A stretch of 7,515 nt of DNA from Clostridia bacterium (GTDB lineage: Bacteria; Bacillota_A; Clostridia; Christensenellales; Aristaeellaceae), in NCBI GenBank assembly GCA_009783365.1, contig WRHG01000088.1, positions 1 to 7,515 of the forward strand, in the 5' to 3' direction. This document shows positions 1 to 5,799 of this stretch, piece by piece. The position numbers and the translations under genes are program-made. Each line of letters starts with the position of its first letter. Positions within the stretch are counted from its first letter, which is position 1. The notes under the pieces were generated by a model. It was not told where the DNA came from. It worked only from the letters and a program-made list of their open reading frames with translations, and did no database searches.

Positions 1-209
1 AACGGGCATGGGCGGATGAATATCATACCGCATTGATTGCCGATCGAAATCTGATGATGGCGGACCGGCTGGACGCTATGATGCGGCACGAGGAGCCCCA
101 TACGTATTTTGTGACTATAGGCCTTTTGCATGTGGCGCTGCCTGAAGACAGCATTATAAGACATCTGGAAAGCAGAGGATATCAGGTGGAACGCTGCGGC
201 CAACCATAG
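1..209 (+). CDS. TraB/GumN family protein, C-terminal fragment
   Basis: Open from the left edge, with the first whole codon at base 3, to a TAG; about 68 residues are visible. The visible part reads LIADRNLMMADRLDAMM, then TYFVTIGLLHVALPEDSI, then HLESRGYQVERC. This matches the C-terminal end of TraB/GumN proteins: an RN..MA..I segment, a hydrophobic strand ending in G..H (usually FVxxGAxHLxG) and a closing strand GYxV. The family is related to Tiki-type metalloproteases and is often lipoprotein-anchored or secreted, but the N-terminus needed to judge location is outside the window. The usual GAxHLxG is GLLHVAL here, so one glycine is missing. The gene is followed after 40 bases by an acetyltransferase gene on the same strand, probably in one transcript. 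Family assignment is fairly secure; the substrate is unknown. Confidence 0.7.
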   Translation, partial: RAWADEYHTALIADRNLMMADRLDAMMRHEEPHTYFVTIGLLHVALPEDSIIRHLESRGYQVERCGQP

Positions 210-235
210 CCGTGCCGGCTGTTTGCCAATGAAAC

Positions 236-242
236 AAGGAGG
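236..242 (+). promoter_or_regulatory. Ribosome binding site (AAGGAGG) fixing the start of the first acetyltransferase
   Basis: AAGGAGG lies 7 bases before the ATG at 250. The longest frame could open at an ATG at 223, but that codon lies upstream of this site and has no Shine-Dalgarno of its own. A GTG at 247 is in frame but only 4 bases from the site. The ATG at 250 is therefore preferred. Confidence 0.75.
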
Positions 243-249
243 ACGGGTG

Positions 250-693
250 ATGAAAGATCAGCAATACCAGGAGTACCGGTTTCGGTGCAAACGCCGCTGC
301 ATGCGGGTGGGAGATATCGTTCAAATGCTTGGTACAACGTACTGGGATAAGGGATGCAGCCGGCAGGACGTCCAAAAGCGCATGCGGCATAGCCTGCCCT
401 ACGGCATTTTTAACGTTAGTGGAATGCAGGTGGGTTTTGCGAGGGTGATTACGGACTTCTCCACCAACTTCTATTTGGCGGATGTGGTGGTGAGGGAAGA
501 TTTGCGGGGCAAGGGCCTGGGGAAGGCATTTATGGCTTATGTGCTGAACGATTGCCGGTTTCATGGCGTCAAGGGCATTTTGCTCACCAGAACGGCTTTT
601 GGGTTTTATGAGCATTTTGGCTTTGCGTTGTGCCAGGACCGTTGTATGCTCCGGGAGCGCGAATGGGGGCTGCATCATGGGCAACGATCTTGA
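250..693 (+). CDS. GNAT family N-acetyltransferase
   Basis: A 147-residue cytoplasmic protein of the size of a single GNAT domain, predicted to transfer an acetyl group from acetyl-CoA to an amine. The acetyl-CoA pyrophosphate-binding motif A is clear: strand LADVVVRED followed by R86-G-K-G-L-G91 and the helix KAFMAYVL. The C-terminal motif B region is AFGFYEHFGF (about 116-125), the usual tyrosine-containing loop and strand. The N-terminal 30 residues are rich in Arg, Lys and Cys. The start is chosen from the AAGGAGG site seven bases upstream. Its 3' end overlaps the PHP gene by 17 bases, which suggests translational coupling and one operon with the TraB/GumN gene. The substrate cannot be read from the sequence. 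The fold assignment is firm. Confidence 0.85.
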   Translation: MKDQQYQEYRFRCKRRCMRVGDIVQMLGTTYWDKGCSRQDVQKRMRHSLPYGIFNVSGMQVGFARVITDFSTNFYLADVVVREDLRGKGLGKAFMAYVLNDCRFHGVKGILLTRTAFGFYEHFGFALCQDRCMLREREWGLHHGQRS

Positions 694-1564
694 TTTGCAT
701 ATGCACTCGGCGTACAGTGACGACGGCGAATTTACGCCGACAGAATTGGTGAGGTTGTGCCGACTGGCCGGAATCGAAACGATGGCCATCTCGGATCATA
801 ATTGTGTGAAGGCGAACCGTGAGGCGCAGGGAGAAGCGGAACGTTTGCATATCCAATATATACCGGCTGTCGAGCTGGATTGCACGTTTCATGACAGGGA
901 CATGCATTTGCTCGGTTATCAGATCCGCTACCAAAGTCCTGATTTTGAAAAGGTGGAGGATCATATCCGAACCCAGGCCGTGGGAGTTTCCCTGGAGTGC
1001 CTGAGACTCACAATGCGGTTGGGTTTTCACATAACCGAGGACGAATTGAATGCCATCTCCGGTAAAGGTTACTGGAAGGATGTTTGGGCAGGCGAAGCGT
1101 TTGCGGAGGTTTTGCTTCACAAGCCGGAATACCTGCAACATGAAATACTGCGCCCTTACCGTACAGGCGGAGTCAGAAGCGATAACCCTTATGCGAATTT
1201 CTACTGGGATTACTATTCGCAAGGGAAACCGTGCTATGCTAAGATGAATTTTCCAAGCGCCGAGGAGGCACTATCACTGATCAAGGACAACGGAGGAGTG
1301 GCAGTGCTTGCGCATCCGGGCATGACTCTGAAGAATGACTTTGGGTTATTCGATGATTTGGTCGCGCTCGGCATGGATGGCGTAGAGGCGTACAGCAGCT
1401 ACCACGATCGTGCGACGGCACGGCATTTTTGCCGGGAAGCGCAAAAGCATGCGCTCATCGTCACTTGCGGCAGCGATTTCCATGGGAAAGCAAAGCCGTC
1501 GATTCAACTTGGAAAAAGCGGTTGTTTCATTCCGCCTTTCTTTCCTGTTCGTCCTGCCCGCTGA
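677..1564 (+). CDS. PHP domain metal-dependent phosphoesterase
   Basis: A 295-residue protein of the PHP family (TrpH/YciV-like), predicted to hydrolyse phosphoester bonds at a multinuclear metal site in a distorted TIM barrel. The metal ligands expected for the family can be followed: H8-M-H10 with D15/D16 (DLHMHSAYSDDGE), ISD40-H41 (motif II), E66 (PAVELD), H77 (MHLLGY), LAH213PG (motif III) and GSD267-FH269 (motif IV). The segment between about 85 and 195 is the variable insert typical of YciV-like members. The ATG at 677 is chosen because the residue before HMH then matches the normal N-terminus; the longer frame from 563 only adds a shadow of the acetyltransferase gene. The Shine-Dalgarno is weak (GGGGGC), consistent with coupling to the upstream gene it overlaps. 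Known relatives act on 3',5'-bisphosphonucleotides or as 5'-3' exonucleases on short RNA; which applies here is not determined. It converges with the glycosylase gene, with three bases between the stops. Confidence 0.88.
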   Translation: MGNDLDLHMHSAYSDDGEFTPTELVRLCRLAGIETMAISDHNCVKANREAQGEAERLHIQYIPAVELDCTFHDRDMHLLGYQIRYQSPDFEKVEDHIRTQAVGVSLECLRLTMRLGFHITEDELNAISGKGYWKDVWAGEAFAEVLLHKPEYLQHEILRPYRTGGVRSDNPYANFYWDYYSQGKPCYAKMNFPSAEEALSLIKDNGGVAVLAHPGMTLKNDFGLFDDLVALGMDGVEAYSSYHDRATARHFCREAQKHALIVTCGSDFHGKAKPSIQLGKSGCFIPPFFPVRPAR

Positions 1565-1567
1565 CGC

Positions 1568-2395
1568 TTATTGTTGCTGGCACTGTTCGCAAAAATAAAC
1601 GCTGCCGCCCATATAGGTTTCCTTTTTGATATTTCCGCCGCAATACGGACAAAGGGATTGTGCGGTGCGTTTGCTCAACTTGGTTTGGTAACCGCCGAGA
1701 TGGCCGAACAAATCCTGCTCTGTATCGCGCCCGCCGCCGTCAACCATTTCCGCGAGAGTCAGTTTAATGCTGTCAAACATATCCCGGAGTCGTTCATCCG
1801 GCAATGTGCTCATCTTTTTTTTGGGGTGGACTTTCGCGTTCAGCAAAATGTCCTGCAAAACGCCGTTTCCGAGTCCCGGTATGCGCTGTTCGGTAGCCAG
1901 AAACGCTTTGACGCTCATTTTAACACTCTTTTCTGTAAAGAGCGTCAGGAAATACTGATAGTCAAACCTGTCGGACAGAGGGGATACAGCCGCTTTGGCC
2001 GCTGTATAATACTTGTTGTCATCCATGTGCCCGGCTGGAAAAGCCCATAAGCCGCCGTACATAGCGACGGTCGCCGCAAGCGCGGAGCCGTTGTCGAACG
2101 TTACAAGCAGCTGATGTTTCGCGGGAAGCTTTTCGCCGGACGCATAATAGCGAAGGATCGCGCCGTCTCCAAAATGCAGAACCGCTCCTTCCGCTTCGAT
2201 TTCGATCCTCCCACCGTAAGCGTGTGTGGTTTCAAGCGTCCGGTCGCGTAAAAGCGCGTTGTAGTTAGCCGGATCTCCGAAATACCACGCGAATTTGTGG
2301 GGATATGCAGCCGCGGTCACTTCTTTGATACGCGTGCCATAAACAGTGCGGTTTAGCTGCTCCGCAATTACAATCGCCTCAGGTATTTCAAGCAT
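1568..2395 (-). CDS. Fpg/Nei (MutM) family DNA glycosylase homologue with altered active site
   Basis: A 275-residue protein with the full Fpg/Nei architecture. It has an N-terminal beta-sandwich beginning MLEIPEAIVIAEQL, a helix-two-turn-helix region around 157-195 with GLGN177 and the HP at 190-191, and a C-terminal zinc finger C249-x2-C252-x16-C269-x2-C272. The family removes oxidised bases from DNA and cuts the abasic site. Two hallmark residues differ: the proline that follows the initiator Met in Fpg/Nei (MPELPE) is leucine here, and the zinc-finger arginine five residues before the third cysteine (R258 in E. coli Fpg) is Gly264. Glu3 is kept. From memory, a clostridial subfamily beginning M[IL]E[IL]PEA shares these changes. 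The ATG at 2395 is preferred because AAAGGCGG precedes it by 7 bases and the protein then starts as the family does. An in-frame TTG at 2422 has AGGAG only one base away. Assignment to the family is firm; glycosylase activity is uncertain. Confidence 0.85.
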   Translation of the reverse strand: MLEIPEAIVIAEQLNRTVYGTRIKEVTAAAYPHKFAWYFGDPANYNALLRDRTLETTHAYGGRIEIEAEGAVLHFGDGAILRYYASGEKLPAKHQLLVTFDNGSALAATVAMYGGLWAFPAGHMDDNKYYTAAKAAVSPLSDRFDYQYFLTLFTEKSVKMSVKAFLATEQRIPGLGNGVLQDILLNAKVHPKKKMSTLPDERLRDMFDSIKLTLAEMVDGGGRDTEQDLFGHLGGYQTKLSKRTAQSLCPYCGGNIKKETYMGGSVYFCEQCQQQ

Positions 2396-2402
2396 GAGCT
2401 TT

Positions 2403-2410
2403 CCGCCTTT
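2403..2410 (-). promoter_or_regulatory. Ribosome binding site (AAAGGCGG) for the glycosylase gene
   Basis: On the minus strand AAAGGCGG is 7 bases upstream of the ATG at 2395. It decides for this start over the in-frame TTG at 2422. Confidence 0.6.
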
Positions 2411-2423
2411 CTGTATATGCAAA

Positions 2424-2448
2424 CTCCTGATGGGAGATTCATCAGGAG
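2424..2448 (-). terminator. Perfect 9-bp hairpin between the GGGtGRT and glycosylase genes
   Basis: CTCCTGATG (2424-2432) is perfectly complementary to CATCAGGAG (2440-2448) with a 7-base loop. It lies 25 bases after the stop of the GGGtGRT gene and before the glycosylase gene. In the minus-strand transcript it is followed by only three Us (UUUGCAU), so it would be a weak or partial intrinsic terminator for the scaffold/GGGtGRT operon. The 3' arm contains AGGAG, so in a longer transcript the hairpin could also sequester that sequence. The hairpin is certain; the role is inferred. Confidence 0.45.
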
Positions 2449-2473
2449 CTCAAGGCAAAGCTTATTTTGCATT

Positions 2474-3472
2474 TTATCTGACGGCTTCCTCCACTGCAAC
2501 CGCTACCGCTACAGTGGCCCCTACCATGGGGTTGTTACCCATACCGATGAGTCCCATCATTTCCACATGGGCCGGCACGGAGGAACTGCCAGCGAACTGA
2601 GCGTCGCCGTGCATCCTGCCCATGGTATCGGTCATGCCATAGCTGGCGGGACCCGCCGCCATATTGTCCGGGTGCAGGGTACGGCCCGTGCCGCCGCCGG
2701 AGGCTACGGAGAAGTACTTTCGCCCGTTTTCTGTGGCCCATTTTTTATAGGTGCCCGCCACAGGGTGCTGGAAGCGGGTGGGGTTGGTGCTGTTGCCGGT
2801 GATGGAAACGTCCACGTTTTCCAGTCGCATCACTTCCACCCCCTCCGTAACATCGTCGCAGCCGTAACAGCGCACTTTGGCTTTCTCACCGTCGGAGTAT
2901 GGTGTTTCCTTCACCACTTTCAGATGTCCGGCCCCGTAATCCATTTGTGTCTGCACATAGGTAAAACCGTTGATACGGCTGATGATGAACGCGGCGTCCT
3001 TGCCCAGGCCATTGAGTATCACCCGCAGGGGCTCCGTGCGAACTTTGTTGGCGGTACGGGCGATGCCGATGGCGCCTTCCGCCGCGGCGAAACTTTCATG
3101 ACCCGCCAAAAAAGCGAAGCACTTGGTATCCTCCCGCAGGAGCATGGCGCCCAGGTTTCCATGGCCCAAGCCTACCGCGCGCTGATCGGCCACAGAACCG
3201 GGTATACAGAAAGCCTGCAGGCCCTTGCCGATGGCTTCGGCGGCTTCCGCGGCGGTTGTTACGCCCTTCTTAAGCGCGATGGCGGCCCCAAGGATGTATG
3301 CCCAAACGGCGTTTTCAAAGGCAATGGGCTGCACGCCCCGTACGATGGACTCCACATCCACGCCTTTGGACTTCACATATTCCGCCATTGAATCTAGATC
3401 CGCAAAGCCATACTCAGCCAGTGTTTTTTCGATTTTTTGAATCCGTCTCTCATAGCCCTCAAATGTAGCCAC
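2474..3472 (-). CDS. GGGtGRT protein (PF14057-type family), function unknown
   Basis: A 332-residue protein carrying the name-giving motif GGGTGRT at 259-265, followed by a very Gly/Met/Asn-rich block (LHPDNMAAGPASYGMTDTMG, then MHGD, SSSVPAHVEMMGLIGMGNNPMVGA). I recognise it as the GGGtGRT family of anaerobic bacteria, whose biochemical function is, to my knowledge, not established. Other visible features are a helical N-terminus, a conserved-looking VADQRAVGLGHGNLGAMLL around 94-112, FLAGHESFAAAEGA around 121-134, a C202-x2-C205 pair (RCYGCDD) and further cysteines at 89 and 118. There is no signal peptide or membrane segment, so it is probably cytoplasmic. It starts with GTG, preceded by AGAGGTGAG. 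It follows the IscU/NifU-like scaffold gene after 20 bases, clearly in one operon. The pairing suggests it may receive, carry or use an Fe-S cluster, or act on a cofactor; this is inference. Length and motif fit the family. Confidence 0.85.
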   Translation of the reverse strand: MATFEGYERRIQKIEKTLAEYGFADLDSMAEYVKSKGVDVESIVRGVQPIAFENAVWAYILGAAIALKKGVTTAAEAAEAIGKGLQAFCIPGSVADQRAVGLGHGNLGAMLLREDTKCFAFLAGHESFAAAEGAIGIARTANKVRTEPLRVILNGLGKDAAFIISRINGFTYVQTQMDYGAGHLKVVKETPYSDGEKAKVRCYGCDDVTEGVEVMRLENVDVSITGNSTNPTRFQHPVAGTYKKWATENGRKYFSVASGGGTGRTLHPDNMAAGPASYGMTDTMGRMHGDAQFAGSSSVPAHVEMMGLIGMGNNPMVGATVAVAVAVEEAVR

Positions 3473-3492
3473 TGTTTCTCACCTCTTATCGA

Positions 3493-4185
3493 TTATTGAT
3501 GGCGGGGATCAATGTATTCGGCAGCCTCGGCAAAACGGCCGTATGTGCCCACATTTTTCTCATAAGCCTCCTTGGGATCCGCGCCCTTCTTAATGGCTTC
3601 CAGCATCTTGCCAAGATGAACAAACTGGTAGCCGATTACCTGACGGTCTTTGTCCAGGGCAATTTTCAGTACATATCCCTCGGCCATTTCCAAGTATCGA
3701 ACACCCTTTTTTAGGGTGCCGTACATGGTACCGATCTGGCTGCGAAGGCCCTTGCCCAAGTCCTCCAGGCCCGCCCCCACGGGAAGCCCTTCTTCGGAAA
3801 ACGCACTTTGGGTGCGGCCATAGGCGATCTGCAAAAACAGCTCCCGCATGGCGGTGTTGATGGCATCACAAACCAGGTCTGTATTCAGCGCCTCCAAAAC
3901 GGTTTTGCCCGGTAAAATTTCGGCGGCCATGGCGGCGGAGTGGGTCATACCGCTGCAGCCAAGTGTTTCCACCAAAGCTTCCTGGATGACGCCTTCCTTC
4001 ACATTCAAGGTCAGTTTACAGGCGCCCTGCTGGGGTGCGCACCAGCCCACACCGTGGGTCAGGCCGCTGATGTCCTTCACTTCCCGGCTTTGCACCCACT
4101 TTCCCTCCTGGGGAATGGGCGCTGGGCCGTGGTCGGGTCCTTTCATGACGCATACCATTTCTTCAACTTCTCGGGAGTATTGCAT
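3493..4185 (-). CDS. IscU/NifU-like iron-sulfur cluster assembly scaffold protein
   Basis: A 230-residue protein whose middle resembles the IscU/NifU N-terminal scaffold fold. The strand ACKLTLNVKEGVIQEA is followed by ALVETLGCSGMTHSAAMAAEIL (compare GCGSAIASSSMATE of IscU) and then TVLEALNTDLVCDAI. Candidate cluster ligands are C77 and C106, plus C49 and/or C56 in GVGWCAPQQGAC. The CGD/CGN motif that normally supplies the first cysteine and the aspartate is absent. The protein is much longer than IscU (about 125-130 residues), with about 45 extra residues at the N-terminus and a C-terminal extension of about 80 residues. The ATG has an excellent AGGAGG at 4193-4198, 7 bases upstream. It is the first gene of the operon with the GGGtGRT protein. 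No cysteine desulfurase lies in the window. The role is probably dedicated to its neighbour rather than general Fe-S assembly (inference). Confidence 0.75.
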   Translation of the reverse strand: MQYSREVEEMVCVMKGPDHGPAPIPQEGKWVQSREVKDISGLTHGVGWCAPQQGACKLTLNVKEGVIQEALVETLGCSGMTHSAAMAAEILPGKTVLEALNTDLVCDAINTAMRELFLQIAYGRTQSAFSEEGLPVGAGLEDLGKGLRSQIGTMYGTLKKGVRYLEMAEGYVLKIALDKDRQVIGYQFVHLGKMLEAIKKGADPKEAYEKNVGTYGRFAEAAEYIDPRHQ

Positions 4186-4228
4186 CGATAATCCTCCTGT
4201 TCCAGGTTCAATTTACAACACGTGAAAC

Positions 4229-4257
4229 AGTATAGCATATTTTAGACGTTGCTGAAA
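4229..4257 (-). promoter_or_regulatory. Extended -10 promoter of the scaffold/GGGtGRT operon
   Basis: On the minus strand TGCTATACT provides an extended -10 (TGn-TATACT, with the hexamer at 4229-4234). The -35 at 17-base spacing (4252-4257, TTTCAG) is poor, as is common for extended -10 promoters. A start about 7 bases downstream would give a leader of roughly 37 bases with the AGGAGG site. Confidence 0.5.
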
Positions 4258-4280
4258 GAGTTGACCGCTCTTTTCGCGAA
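4255..4280. promoter_or_regulatory. Candidate operator dyads between the divergent promoters
   Basis: Two palindromes touch here. AAAGAG-N7-CTCTTT spans 4255-4273 and overlaps the -35 position of the minus-strand promoter. The perfect 8-base palindrome TTCGCGAA spans 4273-4280. The centre of TTCGCGAA (4276.5) is one base from the midpoint of the two mirror-image TGCTATACT elements. This is a natural position for an operator bound by the adjacent XRE regulator to control both directions. No binding evidence exists; short palindromes also occur by chance. Confidence 0.35.
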
Positions 4281-4293
4281 GAAGCTGTGAATG

Positions 4294-4322
4294 TTGTAGA
4301 TCCAAGGACGGTGTGCTATACT
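4294..4322 (+). promoter_or_regulatory. Extended -10 promoter of the XRE regulator gene
   Basis: TATACT at 4317-4322 is preceded by TGC, giving an extended -10 identical to the one on the opposite strand. TTGTAG at 4294-4299 stands at an ideal 17-base spacing but matches the -35 consensus only in its TTG. The transcript would have a leader of about 35 bases, including GGGAGG at 4351-4356, 7 bases before the ATG. Confidence 0.55.
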
Positions 4323-4363
4323 TGCCACGAAAGGCTGGCATATTACCAATGGGAGGCTGAATC

Positions 4364-5083
4364 ATGGGCAGATTGGGCGACCTGCTGCATACCGAACGCC
4401 TGAGGCGTAATATAAGCTTGAAGCAAGCGGCAAGGCTGGGCGGTGTAAGCGAGGGGTACCTGAAGGATGTGGAGGCGGGTACGCGCATCATTGCGGACGA
4501 TCAAGCGCGCCGCATTTTGAAGAAGATGGGGCTCCGTGAACAAACAGAGGCGGGGTTTACCTTGGACGATATTGCCGCCACGGTGGATTTGGAGACCGTT
4601 AAGCCCGGCAGAATTGTTGCGGAGCAGCCGCATCGGAGCGAGAAACAGCCTGTTTATCACGAGGAGAACCCGAAAACCAAGGGCGGCATCTGGCTGGACG
4701 CTCTAGCCAGCGTATTAAAACGCGTACCGGTATACAACGCAGTCATGCAAGAGGTTGACCATCGCCTACTGCCTATCTTGGATGGGCGTATCGACGGCGC
4801 ATCTCCGGATAAGGTGTTTTACCTTTCCGTTACAGATGACAGCCTGCGGGGTTTTCGTATACTCCGGGATGATTTGTGTCTGATAGTGCCCGCCGGCAGC
4901 CCTATTGATGATGCGGTGATGCTGGTAGAGATGAACAAGCGGCGTTGTCTGCGAAAAGTAAAGAAACTGGACGCCATGCGGGTGCTTTTACAGAGTTATG
5001 ACCGGGAGTATTCGGCGGAACTTTATTCCTTGCCGGATGTTTCCTTCATAGGCCGGGTGGCGAGGGTGGAGTTCCAGTGTTGA
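4364..5083 (+). CDS. XRE-family regulator with LexA/S24-like C-terminal domain
   Basis: A 239-residue protein. Residues 4-58 form an XRE/Cro-type helix-turn-helix (RLRRNISLKQAARLGGVSEG, then YLKDVEAGTR). A linker of about 50 residues follows. The last 120 residues resemble the LexA/CI peptidase fold: VPVYNAVMQE, then DDS160LRGFRILRDDLCLIVPAG, then RCLRK198VKK, and a closing strand FIGRVARVEF. A Ser and a Lys stand about 38 residues apart, close to the 37 of the LexA catalytic pair. The Ala-Gly bond normally cut in the VPVxGxVAAG region is replaced by VMQE, so ordinary self-cleavage is doubtful and the domain may serve for dimerisation or sensing. The ATG is supported by GGGAGG. It is transcribed divergently from the scaffold/GGGtGRT operon, the classical layout of a local regulator controlling itself and its neighbour. 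The signal sensed is unknown. Confidence 0.8.
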   Translation: MGRLGDLLHTERLRRNISLKQAARLGGVSEGYLKDVEAGTRIIADDQARRILKKMGLREQTEAGFTLDDIAATVDLETVKPGRIVAEQPHRSEKQPVYHEENPKTKGGIWLDALASVLKRVPVYNAVMQEVDHRLLPILDGRIDGASPDKVFYLSVTDDSLRGFRILRDDLCLIVPAGSPIDDAVMLVEMNKRRCLRKVKKLDAMRVLLQSYDREYSAELYSLPDVSFIGRVARVEFQC

Positions 5084-5116
5084 CCGGGGATTCCGCCCCG
5101 GAGGCTCTTCCCGTTT
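5084..5116 (+). terminator. GC-rich stem after the XRE gene, possible weak terminator
   Basis: CCGGGG (5084-5089), starting right after the stop codon, pairs with CCCCGG (5096-5101) around a 6-base loop. The nearest T-run (TTTT, 5113-5116) is about 12 bases after the stem, too far for a standard intrinsic terminator. The stem is real; termination is uncertain. Confidence 0.3.
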
Positions 5117-5153
5117 TAGGCGTGAGTTTTTATGGCGGAGGGTTGAGAACAGA

Positions 5154-5765
5154 GTGGACATTATAAAACTTGAACCCGGGCAAAAACGGAATGCTGCCGA
5201 GGTTGCGGCAGCCGCATTCTTTAATTATCCGATGATGATCCACTATTTCCCTGATGCTAAAAGGCGGAGACGTTGGTTGCCATGGTATATGGAAAGGACC
5301 CTTCATTGCGCAATGCGCTATGGTGAAGTTTATATCACATCTGATATTTCCGGCGTATTGTTTTTACTTCCCCCTGGACATACAAGGTTGACAACTGGCG
5401 AATTTATAAAAAATGGCTTTTTACTGACTCCTATTATTATGGGCTTCCGAAATTACAGAAAAAGCGACGAATGTGAAAAATACGTCGCCGACACGCAGGA
5501 GCGGTTAATGAACGGGCGGAAACATTACTATCTTTGGGGATTGGTGGCCGACCCAAAAACACAGTATAAAGGCATCGGCAGCGCATTGCTGCAAATCGCA
5601 ACCGGTAAGGCTGACGCTGAGAACATGCCGGTCTATCTTGAAACCCATGATCAGAAAAATGTAGCTTATTATAAACGATATGGATTCCAACTCATCCATA
5701 CGGATACGATTCCGGAGCACGGGCTTGACATTTGGTGCATGCTAAAGGAAGCCGGAGGGGTATGA
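5154..5765 (+). CDS. GNAT family N-acetyltransferase (AT-richer gene)
   Basis: A 203-residue protein with a GNAT domain in its second half: WGLVADPKTQYKGIGSALLQ (about 128-147) contains the acetyl-CoA binding signature Q137-Y-K-G-I-G142. VYLETHDQKNVAYYKRYGF (160-178) is motif B with the catalytic-type tyrosine region. The first half (FFNYPMMIHYFPD, then RRRRWLPWYMERTL) resembles GNAT proteins of the class often annotated near toxin or antibiotic acetyltransferases, but the substrate cannot be assigned. The start is GTG, with GGAGGG 11 bases upstream, a longer spacing than its neighbours use; no better in-frame start is visible. Base composition differs from the neighbours: 5401-5460 has 17 G/C in 60, while 4441-4500 in the XRE gene has 37 in 60. 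This suggests later acquisition. It converges on the VTC gene. Confidence 0.82.
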   Translation: MDIIKLEPGQKRNAAEVAAAAFFNYPMMIHYFPDAKRRRRWLPWYMERTLHCAMRYGEVYITSDISGVLFLLPPGHTRLTTGEFIKNGFLLTPIIMGFRNYRKSDECEKYVADTQERLMNGRKHYYLWGLVADPKTQYKGIGSALLQIATGKADAENMPVYLETHDQKNVAYYKRYGFQLIHTDTIPEHGLDIWCMLKEAGGV

Positions 5766-5799
5766 TCACTGATGGTTTGCGTTGTTGAGGGCTTCGACC

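Noticed and set aside
154..789. Minus-strand open frame of 211 codons across the left block
   Set aside because: It overlaps three well-supported sense genes and has no family features.
584..1222. Minus-strand open frame across the GNAT/PHP genes
   Set aside because: The sense strand carries complete GNAT and PHP motifs; the antisense product shows no domain or start signal.
1571..2050. Plus-strand open frame opposite the glycosylase gene
   Set aside because: It is antisense to an H2TH and zinc-finger region that is clearly coding on the minus strand.
2417..3391. Long plus-strand open frame (324 codons) opposite the GGGtGRT gene
   Set aside because: It is a shadow of the GC-rich antisense frame: no ribosome site, no recognisable domain, and the opposite strand encodes a clearly conserved protein.
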